Source: Albifimbria verrucaria (lineage: Eukaryota; Ascomycota; Sordariomycetes; Hypocreales; Stachybotryaceae). Taken from it: 64,000 nucleotides of DNA. The translations under genes and the position numbers were made by a program. The stretch covers positions 3,844,001 through 3,908,000 of the forward strand of contig JAHREC010000013.1 in assembly GCA_020081605.1 (NCBI GenBank). The letters run 5' to 3'. A model generated the notes under the pieces. That model was given only the letters and a program-made list of their open reading frames with translations. It made no database searches and was not told the DNA's origin. Below, in pieces: positions 20,730 through 33,300 of the stretch (positions within the stretch are counted from its first letter, which is position 1; each line of letters opens with the position of its first letter).

Positions 20730-22186
20730 CGCAAATCGAGTTGGCTGACAGTTGGCAATATCTTTTCGGATGTTGTCAAAAGATTTTGCTTATATCTATG
20801 ACCTTACCTTGCCAGCCAATTTCTCAAGGTAGGCCATACAGGTTCCCTCAGAACACATGTTGGAAATTTGTGGCCATCTGACTTGATAAGATTTACTAGA
20901 AGCTTTAAGGCCCCAGTCTCCCGGCTCCCGGCTCATAGCAATACTTGTGTCTGAAGGAGTTCAATAGTAATGTTCATGCTACTGTTGTTGACCTGACATA
21001 TCCCACGACAACTCCAGCTCTGCCTCATAGCTAAGGTAGGGCTTGCTAGGAGTACTAAAACGCAGAGACTTTACCATCTTATGCTTGGTCCAGCTGGCAT
21101 CTAACTAATGTCTGATGGTAAATAACCAGGTCACTACGGATGTACAAGACTGACTACCTTATGGAAAGGCACTCACTGTTATTGGAAGGCTAGCATTTAG
21201 ACCATCGTTGAATAACCGACATCGTAATGGTGAGGTCCCTGAGACTTGCCGTCACCATGGCAAAGCCTTATGATAGCTCCTAAGTTGTCGAAAATAACTT
21301 GCCTTGACCATGCATCTGATCTTAAGCTTGGTCAAAAGCTATTTTCCTCGAACATCATGGTCACAAGCCTTTCACAAAACTTAAAGCCGTCATTTTCACT
21401 CAACGAGATGGGCTGGCAAAGATACATCCACAATCGCTTTTATTGCTCCTCATGAATCGTTACCTAATGTAGCAACATATCCAGTACACCATCTTTGGCG
21501 CTTTTGAAGTGAAGAAAAAACAACGGAAAGCAAGTCATAAAGTCATCATTAGGATTTACCCCAATGTCTCTTTCTCATTTCCAAAAACAAAAAAAAAAAA
21601 GAAGGAAAAACTGGTCCCAAACAGGTGGACCTCAACACTACTCAATGGGCAGGAGGTAATACCATGGGAGAAGAACAAGCCTTGTCACACGGGTTCTCCC
21701 GGAGCATGGCCATCCCCGCCTGAGGGTCATTACAGGCAGTGCTGTCTCCATGCACTCGTTTCGTATCTCAGAACAGTCAATGAATAAAATGAAGAAAAAG
21801 TCAAATCAGGTCGCAGTCGGTGCTCTTTCCGGGAAATGAATTAAACACCGTCATGCAAAGCGTGACTCATCAGCCATGTACGTCCATGACACAGAATGCC
21901 TAAGTAACATGGATCAGAAAGTCGTAACTCGTCGCCATCTCTTCATATGATGCCTTGTCGATGAGTCGTTGACGAATACAAACAGTAAAGGTCAAGGAAA
22001 AGTGGTTGGTGGTGAAAAATGAATGTCGCCGCATCAGCAGGACTTCCGCGGTCGCATGTCAAGAAAATTAGTCGTGGCTCTTCTCTTAGTCACGATTTAG
22101 ATTCTGTGTAGTCTCGAAAAGTTTCTTTCTCGAGGCTTCAGAAATGCAGCGCAAGTGAATTCTGATGAGTGGAGTTGAATGCACGA
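20730..22186. other. Intergenic region downstream of stuA
   Basis: About 1.45 kb between two - strand genes: promoter of the PNGase A-like gene and a likely long stuA 3' region. An A-run lies at 21588-21600. The open frames (for example 21246-21455 and 21509-21787, +) carry no recognisable feature. Confidence 0.5.
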
Positions 22187-24427
22187 TTACCTCCTTCGGG
22201 GAGCTGCAATGGCCGATGCAGGCCGGCTCATGCTGTCATATGGTGAAGTAGGTACCGAGGTCTCCATTAAAGTCTTTCGTCGCTTAAGGTCCAGACTTCC
22301 CATGCCTCCAGGACCGTCATTGGCTCCGCGTGGATCATCGTCATCATCTCGCCCTCTCTTTAGGTTGCTACCCGGGCCATTCATGATGGAAGTTTGCTGA
22401 GCATAGCCATTGGGTAATGAGTTGGACATATCCGCAGAAGGTGCATAAACCTCGTTGCCTGGTCCGCCATTCACTGAGCCACGATCATTCGTCATGACGT
22501 TGTAGAGGCTGCTCGACGTTTGCTGAACACGGGGTGGTGTGTTGTATCCAGCATGTTGAGAGTAGTAGGGTTGCGGGGTGCGGCTGTCCTGGGGGTCGCA
22601 CGTCCTGAAGGAGCGGGATGGTTGGGTGATCCTGTCATTTCAGGAGCAATGTTATTGTCCCCAGTCAGGGCACCAACGCCAGGAGCAGTGTAGTTGTAGG
22701 GAGTGCGGCTGGCATCGTAAGCACCACCATCGTGTGTGTACTCAGTCTCGTGCTCGTGATCAGCCTCATCCTCGCCAGAGTGGCCCTGGGGTTGCTGCTC
22801 AGAGCTCAAGATGCCATTAGCAGGCTTGCTGTCGTGCTGTTCGCCAGCGGGTCCAGAAATCGAAGGACGGCTCGTGGGAGGAGCCATGTCATTCTTAGAG
22901 TACATGCTTGGCTGACTGTACATGCGGTCATGAGGAGCATTGTTTGATGTCTGGTATGGGGACTGCTGAGAGGATGGGCCGTTGTACATCTGCCGTGAGC
23001 TGTCGTAGCCTTGGGGGCACCAGATGGGTAGGGCTGCATGTTCTGGATGGAGGAGCCGGGTGGGGTGGTGGCCGGAGTGGTGGGCATTGAGCGCGCATTG
23101 CTCAGGCCGGTGTCAACCGTCATTGGGTTGGCGCCCTGAGGACCACTCATTCCCTGACCTTGCCAGTTAAACGTCTCTGAAGGTCCCATGCTGCCCATCA
23201 CACTCGACGCACTAGTCGGGGGTGTGGGAACGTATGAGCTCGGTCCAGAGACGGCCTGCCCATGTTGTTGTGGGATGGCAGAGGAGGTTGCGGACCAGGA
23301 AGCGACATGGAATGAGCGTGCTGCTGTATCGAAGGCAGACCAGGTGGGTGAGGGTTACGAAGCTGTCCTTGCTCTTGTTTCCGACGCTCAGCCGCAGCCA
23401 TGACCTGGTTTGTCCGGTTCTGATTAGTCGGGTGGTAGAGAAGAGCTCCAATGTTGTGAACAAAGAGGGGATACAGAAGCTCTGTGATCTTTTCCTTGTT
23501 TGCGAAATCCAGGGCTCGGTCATATGGAATCCTGCAGTGTCTTAGTACGGCCGTTGACCTTGTCTCAGGTTATCTTGTACATACCAGACACCCTTCAGAT
23601 GCATGGGGCCAATCTTGACCACGTGACGAACTTTTTCGCTCTTGAGAATGCCATCTCGACGACCACGGGTCATGCCAGCAACGTTCAGCAGCTTGGTACC
23701 GTTGATCATATGGTTATCTGTCGACACATGGTTAGTCTTTCCGGGTCTTTTCGAACTTCCTCGTCATGGGAGATATCTCACCTTCACGTCGAGCCACGCA
23801 AATTCCCTAGCCTCCACCTGGAAGCACAGGCTGCCCTCGTCCTCCCACAGAGTAGCAGTGACGCGAGGCTTCATGCCGGGAGGCGGTTGTTGACCCGTGG
23901 TGTCGAAGCCAGTGTACTGCGGTTGCATGGCATTCTGGCCGCCAACGCCAGGCAGGGGCAAAACATTGGAACCGCTCATGGGGTTGGGAGGAGCAGCGGA
24001 CGGAGAAGTCAAGCCATTGGCATACCCATACTGGCCATAGGGGTTCTGGCTAGGATATTGGGGAGGGCCTGGCTGCAGCAGTGGGGGCTGGTGACTCGAG
24101 TAGGGCGCTAGTCCTGACGAAGTCACGGTCTGGGGTGGAGGCGGCTGGCCCGCGGATATGCTGTGAGGGTAGTACATGTCTGGGGCTCCCTGGTTCATTG
24201 CGTCGTAACTGGCAATCGTGGTGGGTGGTCCTGTGATGGCGTTCACAGGAAGAGTCGGAGAGGGGTCTTGGGCCCGTTGGAGGATGCTACCGAGGTGAAG
24301 GAGGATATCGATCCGATGTGCGAACCGTTTGACGAGGCGATGGAGCCGACTCGAGGCGACGAAGTGCCCGAGGAGTAGGCGTGACCCGGGGTGGTAGAGG
24401 GAGGGACGGTAGTCTGTCGTTACTCAT
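22187..24427 (-). CDS. stuA: APSES-domain transcription factor StuA (Asm-1/Efg1 type)
   Basis: Nuclear bHLH-like APSES regulator of asexual development and morphogenesis. A Pro/Gln-rich N-terminal part leads to [17 protein letters not shown], then the DNA-binding core [37 protein letters not shown] and KKEKIT-like [17 protein letters not shown]. The C-terminus is Ser/Gln/Pro-rich and has a basic nuclear signal, [10 protein letters not shown], and an acidic DDDDD patch typical of StuA. Introns fit at 23781-23718 (inside the APSES domain, with a CTAAC branch) and 23584-23532 (after KGVW). The start at 24427 ([10 protein letters not shown]) gives an N-terminal extension; the [12 protein letters not shown] motif at about 24200, where known StuA proteins begin, is the alternative start. 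Several single-base losses disturb the frame (near 24385, 24265, 23810, 23210, 23000, 22560). It lies next to a 12.5 kb gene-free upstream region. Confidence 0.92.
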
Positions 24428-27222
24428 ATACACCGAGTGCGGAACAGGATGATGGTTTAAATCGGTCAGGGCGGACAGTCCCCGGGTCTGCACTGCGGAG
24501 ATGGATGGCAAATCCAGCTTTCCGGTTGTCGAATGAGGCCTTTAAGCGGCTGGCAGGGAGGGATCTCTGGCACAATGAGAGGATTGGCGTTCTACCAAAG
24601 GGTGCGCGACACCACGGCGTTGGCCTGTTACCAAAATCGGGTTCTGGTTACAAGGCGCGGACGATGGCTCAATTGGGCCGTCTGGTTTGTCCTTTCTGGC
24701 GGAAAAGACGAGAGGTTTGGGCGGCGAGGAGCAGGGTGGGCAAGGCTCGAGATCCAAAGGTGGGCGCGCGAAGCGATTTGGACCGGCTGGACTCGAATGA
24801 TCAAGAACGCGTGCTAGTCGTAACAGGGCATCAAAAGTCGTCTCAGTCGTGAAATGCGACAAGCAGCTCGAAACAAGGACACCAGGTGGCAGCGATGAGG
24901 TTGCCGAGGATGCCAGCAGGAGAGGGCTTGCTCTTGAGGGGGAGGGAGCACGAGGCCGAGGCGAAGGGTTTGGTGAGCCTGAATTGGCGGCGGGCTATGC
25001 GAAGCCTGGACAGAAGATGAGACAGGGAGAGGTGGTTGATGAGGAGAAGTGGAATGATCTTGGTGTCTGGAAGCTCAGAAGCGACAGTTGCATGCAGGCG
25101 GCAACTGTTTGAAGACTTCGTTGTTTGGCAGCACCCACTACTGCAATGCAAAGCGATTAGCTGCGTTGAGGATCGTGGAGAGGAGGGGTGTGGTGGAAGC
25201 GATGGAGAGTCGCGCAAACGATGGGGATGGAGAATGGAAAGAAGAGGACAGGACAGGACAGGGGTCAGGCGGTGTTGTAAAGCATGGTTTTTCTCAGCAA
25301 CTCACCTTCTTCCTCGCCTCTCAGAACAGGTCGGGTAGAGAGGAGGAGAGGAGGAGAAAAATGGAGGAGGTCGGTGGAGGCGTAGAGACAAGAAGAGGGA
25401 AGCAGAGGAGAGACGAGCTCGGCCTGGGGAAGGTTTTGTTCTCGGTGGTGAGAGGAGGAGGCAGGTCAGGTAGGCGGACGGGGTCGGCAGGTGCAGGGAA
25501 CAGCGGCAGGGTTGAGAGAAGAGGTGGACAAGGGTACGGAGCAGGTACACTTCAAGCCCTCTAAGGTTTAGATTGGAGGTACTCCGCTCGTCCAGAGTAA
25601 TCCGCCTAGATCCCTGGGAGCAGCAGCGGCCTTTTCTTCCTTTTTGTCCTCGTCTTTGTTGCCTATTGTATAGTCGGGGTCACGTTCTTTTGTTTTCGTG
25701 TTTTTATTTAGGAACCCTTTTTTTTGAGTTGAACTCTTGTGAGGGCGCGTAGTTGTTGAACCTTCCCAGCCTGGCTGGCTGTCTATCTCGCTGGCTGGCT
25801 GGCTGGCCGGCTGGGCTGGGGTGGGAGGAAGGTAAAATGGGTTTTCGACAAGACGGGACATGGAGGAGTGAGAGCATCACCAGGGAAAGAAGCGCTAAGT
25901 TTACGGTGCCTTTTTCATTTTTTTATTTTTTTATTTTTTCCCGCCCAAGGCTCAGGTCAAGTTGTGGTATTCTGTGTGGGCGCACGCGCGTCTCTCTCTC
26001 TCTGTTGGTACTATGTAGACCTTTTTTCCTGGCGCGATAGGTCACTGATAGGTACCTCACTGGCTCAATCTGGACCGGACACTTTTTCCCAATACAAAAG
26101 TCACTGCGGCGTCGAGGTATATCGAAATGGGCGATGTCGGATTCTCCATCGAATTGGCTTCTCACGAACTGCAACCTCAACCAACCTCTTTTTGTCCGTC
26201 CTCCGTCTGATCTACCCTCGCCTCGTCCTAATCACCCAACTTTGCTTGGCCCTGTCCTACCCTGCCTCTCTCCATGGCCCGTCTCGACCCATATGTCTCT
26301 CCCTTGATGCCATCTCAATCCATGTTCTTTCTTTTTCTTTCCCGTCATCCTCGAGGAACCCCGTCTGCAATTGTTCCCTCCTTTGCCGCTGCCATCGGCC
26401 TGCCCTGCTCCACAGTTGGGCGCTGCACTGCTCACCAAGCCGTCCGTCACTAGCGGGAGTGGAGAAGGAGGGGAGGTAGGGTAGCTTACAAGAGAGAGGG
26501 GGTGTGAGCTGTCTCTCTCACTCTCTCACTGCTCTTTTTCCTCTGGCGGCGAGGGTGGAACAGGGTCGTACCAGGAATAAGATAGGATAGGTGAGGATGG
26601 GGGAAGTGGATTGGCATTGGTGATGGCTGGTCCGGGGTCCGTGGGAAGGGTGGATGCGGACGACCAGACCAGACCATGGGTGGTCAAAGCCCTGGCCCCG
26701 GCCGCCCAGTGCAGCAACTGTTTGCTTTCCGTTGGATTGATTTGGCTTCGCTTCGCTGGCTCTTGTTGTTGTTCCCTTGTCTCTAGCCCGCGCCGCTCTC
26801 TTGCTTACCGCGGAACAGCATTTTCGACTACAACCTCTTCGTCTAGCACCCAGCGCACGACACCAACACCGACGCCTGGGCTACACCCTCTTCCAGCTTC
26901 TAATTTCGTCTACGTCGATTGATGGCTTCCTCGCTTCCGGTCTGCTCTTGCGCCGTAATGTCCGGCCTCGAGGTCTTCCCATGGTGAGTGAGGTCTCGTA
27001 TGTCCCCCGGACACACTCGGGATGGGCCATCACCAGCAGGGAAAAATCCCGTAAGACCAGTGACCAGCCCATGACTGAGTATTTTCTCCATCGTTTGACC
27101 AAATGGGATACCTGCCCTAGTGGTCAGTCATCCTGCTAGCAGCACTATTCACTTTCATCCGTCCCCTTGACGGTTGGATCCGTGGTTTTTTCCCAGTCGC
27201 CTACTAGCACAACCATCCCCAA

Positions 27223-27250
27223 CCTCCTCCTCCTCCTCCTCCTCCTCCTC
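27223..27250. repeat. CCT trinucleotide array
   Basis: Nine perfect CCT units followed by a pyrimidine-rich tail. It lies in the upstream region of stuA, about 2.8 kb from the start codon. Confidence 0.85.
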
Positions 27251-30200
27251 TTCCCTCGTACGCCATCGGCTTCGGCCAAGGGAAGGTGGAAAGGAAAAAC
27301 CATCAAGAATCTGTGGCTGGACAGGCCAGTAAACCCGACTTGGTCGGTGTCTTAATTAGTGGCGACGGCGTCTCCTGGGGCTGTCCGGGGTGCGGTGTTT
27401 TAGGATGTGGTCAGTGAACTACCACGGCTGGCTCCAACAGCAAGCACTGTGCGGTCTCGCTCAGTGCAATACCCGCCCCGACCTTCCCTCACCTACCTTC
27501 TTGGATGGCTGGGCTGGGGCCCCGTCAGTATATCCTGGCGCAGACCAGAGCCAAGTGGGGATCGTCTTTCTGTTCCATGAGGGGTCTGAAAACCAGAGAC
27601 CTGCTGGCCAGCGCAGCGCGACCGACATGTGGCAGAACCCAATGCATGGCATCAGCGTCAATCATGGGCGTGCAAGTCGCGTCGTCAACAAACAGATAAG
27701 GAAACTAGCCTTGGGCCAGCGTAGTGCCTGAACAATGCCGCCGATAACGTGCGTGGGCTGCGAAGCTTCTGACCCGTGTGTGGTTCGATGCCGGCAGTCC
27801 ACGCTTAAATCCAGCACGCACGTAAGCAAGAAACTATTCGCCGTCAACGTCAACCTTGGCGCCCAGCGATCGGCTCCGTAGAGGAGGCGACATGTCAAGC
27901 AAGGCCTCGCATGCTTTGCGCACTGGCCAGAGTCAGAGGGGCCCCAGAAGGCGAGCTTGAAGGGATACCCACAAGCGACGAGATACGACCCATCCCATAC
28001 CCTCCCTACCTGCCTCTCATCATGGGCGTTTTATCAATCCACGATTCGTGCCGCGTGAATCCCACTCCCACTCCCATCACTCCCATCACTCCCTGTCATG
28101 ATCGGCCTGGCCGGCCTGAGCTGATCCGAGGACTGCTTCCTGGCCTCTGTTACCTAAGACCATCACACGGCTTGCGGGCATTGGCATGGTATTGCAACTA
28201 TTCTTTGCTAAACTGAGCAGGTAGGTTGATTAGCGTTACAGTGTCCCGTCTTGCCGAGATTTCCCATTCCCTCGTCATTTTAGCTCAGGCGAAAAGCCCT
28301 CGATATGGAAGCAGACAACGCCGACATGATCGAGACCGATTGCCTCAATCACAGTAATGGGCCCGTGACGATGATGTTGGGATCTTTTTTTCCTTTCTCT
28401 CTCACTTTCCAATTTTTTTCACTCAGGCTATTCTCAACAATAGGCCCTTGGTGGCGTCAGAATTGAGTGTGGTGCCTTGATATAAATAGTTTCGTGCTTA
28501 GGCTCGCGATATATGGCCAGAAGGTTCGGCTGGTGCTGAAGTTTATGGCAGTCAGGTACAATACGAGGGTGGGAAAGCCAACTGGCGTTGGCGATAGGAG
28601 GGTCCATGGTCTCTGCCCACGCCCCACTGTGATGATCTTCGGTCAAACAGCACCCATAGTCAACTTTTTGAGATGCCCCATCCATTTGCCAAAAATGCCA
28701 AGGTGGAGCCACGAAAACGACTTCCCGAACCAACCACCAACACGGCCATGGACAAGATCCGTAGGTCGGTAGCGTGAAGCTCCGAGGTGCCCTCACCTCC
28801 TGCACCCGGGCTAGAGGCGATATCCATGTATATGGTTCAGCCCAGGGACCGCGACTACGGAATGGCGGCACGAGAAACTTATCCGTTTGTTGCAATCACC
28901 AATTCTGCTCTATTTAAGCTTCGGTTCCTGGGGCCAGCACCAGCCCACAAGGTAGATTTCGGCTTTCGCGGTAGCAGCCGCAGTACATGACTAGCATGCC
29001 CATGGCATGCGTGCTCCCACCTTGTGGCCGGTCGTGGCATGATGCTGCATGTTGTGAAGATCTGGCAGAGGGAGCCCGTGTCCCAGGCTTGGCCGATTTA
29101 CGCCAGAGCTTCCTGATGCGACACCAATCGGGTCCGCATGGCGATGGGAAGGGGTTCCGCCTGCTGCGACTTATCGACATGCACATACGGGAGATGGCTT
29201 GGGGCTGGGACGCGAGCTCTAACGAGCCCAGAGTAGGGGGTTCAATCAACATCTTCCGGTGCTCGGACAGCCCAGATTGCCGACAGGCTGGGGATGCTGT
29301 TTCGGATGAATTGAGTTTGCCATTTGATATTAGCATGTCCCTTGCAATCTCGGCCGAAAAGCAGAGCATGATATTACCATCGTCACGCAAACAGCCAAGC
29401 ATGGAGGTGATCAAAGGCAGTGCAGGCTACGACTATTCTGAAGAATCCTCCGATCTACAAGCCCACCTGCAGATGCGAGATTGCTGCACGTCTGAAGGAA
29501 GAATGTGGAACACAAAACCTTTTAAGCTATAATGCAGGGTGCCGTGGCCACTGCTGGCTGACGAGGCTGCATAAGACCTCGTCGCGTAGACAGATACAGA
29601 TCTTGCTAACGCACGCTATGTTTGGGAGAAGCGTGGCAGACCAGACCAACATATCGCCCACACTGGGCGGAAGCTACGAGCAACCACCAGGCGGTTGAGG
29701 CAGAGGCTATGTCTGTGTGTGCATGCATGCATTGAGGGTGTCACCAAGAATGTCGGTACTTGACGTAGCACCTGCCCCTCACCGCTCTTCCACCGAGCCA
29801 GCGCTGAGATGGTTTTCGCGATCTTGGTCTGACAGAGCTAACGGGCAAGCTTTCCTTAGTTCGACCGGCTTCTGATCCTTAGATCACCTACGCATCACTT
29901 GACCCATGGCGCGGCTCGGCAAAAAAAAAAAAATGAGCGATAAATACAGAGTACCCAAAGCTGGACTCCACACAGGATTCGTCAGGGTGTGGCCGGGTTC
30001 TTCGGGCTGGCCGGCGGCTCCGAAGAAGACGACGATGTCTTCTCAAGCCTCCCCTAGGCTTAGGGTAACGATTTGGCGCCATCACCGATCAACCGTCTCG
30101 TCTCAGCGTTAGTAGATCGCATAGGGCGGCACATGGTCGTTGGCGTATCAATGTGCAATTTCCATTTCTCCGTTGCCAATTCTTCAGCCACCTAGGTAGC

Positions 30201-30335
30201 CTGGCTGGGGATATGAGAGACAAGGCCACCAATGCTCTGCGAGAATAGCCCTCTCGTGCACGGTACCTCGTTTCCCGATCCTGTACGTGGGCATATCAAG
30301 CACGGCACCTCGTCTACCCTCTCACCCCGATAACT

Positions 30336-30392
30336 AGCACCAGCACCAGCACCAGCATCAGCATCAGCACCAGCATCGGCACCGGCACCAGC
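30336..30392. repeat. AGCACC/AGCATC hexanucleotide array
   Basis: About nine imperfect hexamer units (AGCACC, AGCATC, GGCACC). The - strand reads it as an Ala/Gly/Val/Asp-rich repeat, but no gene around it is convincing. Confidence 0.75.
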
Positions 30393-33300
30393 CTCTCTCT
30401 CGAGTGTAAGGTGGGCGCGATTGTAGAACCAAGAGAAGCGCGACACCAACTCAGTTGTGAGTTTGGCTTCGCCCGGCTTGTTTCATCTTCCCGCTGTTTT
30501 AACAACGTTCATAGCCAGGCGTAACACAGTGTTGGACGTACACTGGGCGATTTGCCCATCGAGGCCGGGCTAAAGACAAGCCACGGTACCCTGGCAGCGA
30601 ATGACGGTGGATGACGATGCTGACAAGCTTGCACTAGCAAGGGTGGCTAGGGCCATGGGCCAAGCAAGGGCGGGAAGCTGGCTGTGGCTTTCGGACTTCC
30701 ATCCACTTCGGAGCTGCTCTTGGTCAATCGAGTCTCTTCCGCGCTGGCAAGGGAGGACTTTGTTGAGAATGGCTTGACAGCTGGCCCGATCCGACTGGCT
30801 CTCTCGACGCAACGCGACACGTTTCATCCAATAGTACCACGCCAGCCACCACCAATTGCATCACCTCACCTGCTAACCTAAGCTAAGCTAAGCTGACTGA
30901 GCAGCGCGCCTCTTGGAGAGACCTCCGTGTCTCAACGCCAACGCTCACTGAGTGTTCGAGGGCAAGACAACGACGCAATCCGTCATGCGACACCCAATCT
31001 CATGATCAACCCGATTCCCCATGCGACACACTATCGAATCTGCCTGGCTTCCAGAAACACTCGTGGAGACTTGCAAAAGCGTGGGCCGTTCTGTGCTCAG
31101 TCAAGCCTCAAGGTCTCGCATCTGCCAGCCAGACAGACTGGTTGCTGGGTTTCGATTCGTCATTCGCCTTCTCCCTTCCAGACTACTGTAATCACGCGAG
31201 AGCCTATCTGGACCTAGCATATACAGTACACCTCTCAAATGGTCTCAGTCTCCGGCAACCAAAAGACTATCTTGTGTCAAGCTTCCGCGCTGCTCTCCGC
31301 CATTTGACGTACACCCATCACACCATCGAGTTTGTTGACTCTCTTAGATAATCCTGCTTATCTCACCCACCGAGTATGCAGCATCTACCGAGGACCCCTC
31401 TGCTGTGAAGAAAGGGAAAGAAAGAAAAAATAATAAATCGACATGTGCTCAATAGTCAAGGGTTTGACGCCTTGCCCAGAACGTGATAATCCCCAAGGGC
31501 ATCTCGCGAACGCCTCTTCTCCACCATTATACTCGGCGTCACCAGCCACCTGCCCGCGGCCCATATATCATTTTAAACATTCAAGATATTTCCGTAGTCA
31601 CCCGTACGATAATATCACGTCTCCTCGCAAGGCTCGAAGCAATTGAAAGTCCAACCCCACCCGTCCTCGAAGGGTCCGTTGCCCATCCCTGTAGCTGTCT
31701 TGATTGCCTCCCGTGCCACGCTCAGCAGACAAGGATAACGGGTAGCGTTGGCTTGAGCACTTGCATACATGCACAGCGGCTATGTAGCTTTGAGACAAGA
31801 CCAATCAGACGTGCAGAAGCGTTGGAGCATGGACCAGGGCCCTGCCGAGCCGTTTCAGACGCGGCTCTCTGGTCATCGATACTGTGCAAGCTTCCCTGTA
31901 AGCGGCGGCTGGGGTAAAGTCTGTCGCCCTAGAAAGGGATCTGTGCAATCTCGGTGGAGGTGGTTGATCTGGTTTGCGCAGCCCTAGTCGTACACCTACA
32001 TTAGCCTTCCCGTTACCTCGCATGTTCCCTCTAGCAGTGCCGTGAGGGCTTGAAGACGCTGAGATTATATGGCCGTACGCCCATGCGGGCAGCAATTTTC
32101 CATTGACTCTCCTGGCATCGGGGATGGTACACTACCTAGCCGAGATTCCAAGCACTCACGAGCCATGTCCGTGTCCTCGCTAACCGCTGTAAGCCTCTGA
32201 AGATTGGGACTCGTCACCGTAATCATCCAAACGAAGCGCGGTTTTGAAATGCAGGGCCTCCAGCGCAAAGGGTGTGCGGCCAGTGGCCGATTGAGAACCC
32301 GGGCGATACGCTATCGGACTGGCAAAGCTGGCCTGCTGCTCACTGCGACTAGAACGTAGCAGGCCTCCCTCTGAGCCCTGGACGGTCGTCGCTGTTCTGT
32401 CGGTTACGGACCCTACCTTCAACCCAATGAACGCACACCACGTCTCCTGCACACCACATCGCGCTAGGCCCTCCACTGCCCTGTACGTGAAGACAGGACA
32501 AGCGATGGCCTTAAACAATCCCTACATAATTGCCGGGGCACGATTGGCTTGATCGATTTGATCAAGTAATCCGGTCGGTCGCCGTGGAGTTCAGAAGGCG
32601 AAGCCACGACGAAAGAGCCGAGAGAGCTGGCCTCCGTGTCCTGCTGTTCCCAATGACCATGCACCAACTCATACCTTGGGGCGTGGGCCCAACCATTATG
32701 AAGTAACGGTTGCAGATTTCTGATTCTCGCAGCCGTTGCGGGACTGGTGGTGTCCAACTCTGTTTCCCACGGCCTTGGCGGTCTACTGCGATGCCGCTCG
32801 CGAGACGAAGGGGTGGCGTATAGTCATCCAAGCTCTAATGCCTCGAGTGAAGGAGTTGAACCCTGCAAGCGTGGAGGACGGACCGCCATACATGGAAGGC
32901 GGAGATCCATTCCCTCTCGTCTCCGAGCGCCATCGCGAACTAGCAAGGTGGGGTTGCTTAACAGCAACATGCCCTTGGCGGCGTGGCGCTGCTTGAGCCC
33001 GTTGAAGTGGGCTCTCACGCCATTGACATGTGTAAAGAGGAGATGGGTTGGAAACCCCTCCAAAATGAGTTGTGTAAGATGGAGAAGCGAGAGCTGCACG
33101 GGACGCTCTCCCGAACCAACCTACAGGACATCCTTGGCCTGCCTTTACCCAGCCAGCTACAGCTGCGAAATTGCGACAACCTGAAAAGATACATGTCTCA
33201 AGAGGTCTCAAGGTCCACTCGACACTCCCGGTTCAGCAGATCACTCAACGGCTGCTCATTTCTGTTTCTGCGGCATGGCGCAGTGTGAGTTTCGGCTCAA

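Noticed and set aside
28914..29532. Overlapping frames of 166 (-) and 181 (+) codons in the gene-free region
   Set aside because: Both strands are open over the same DNA, neither has a recognisable motif, and no intron pattern links them to neighbouring frames.
32747..33211. Pair of frames of about 145 codons on opposite strands
   Set aside because: Same reason: mutual overlap, no motif, unstructured composition.
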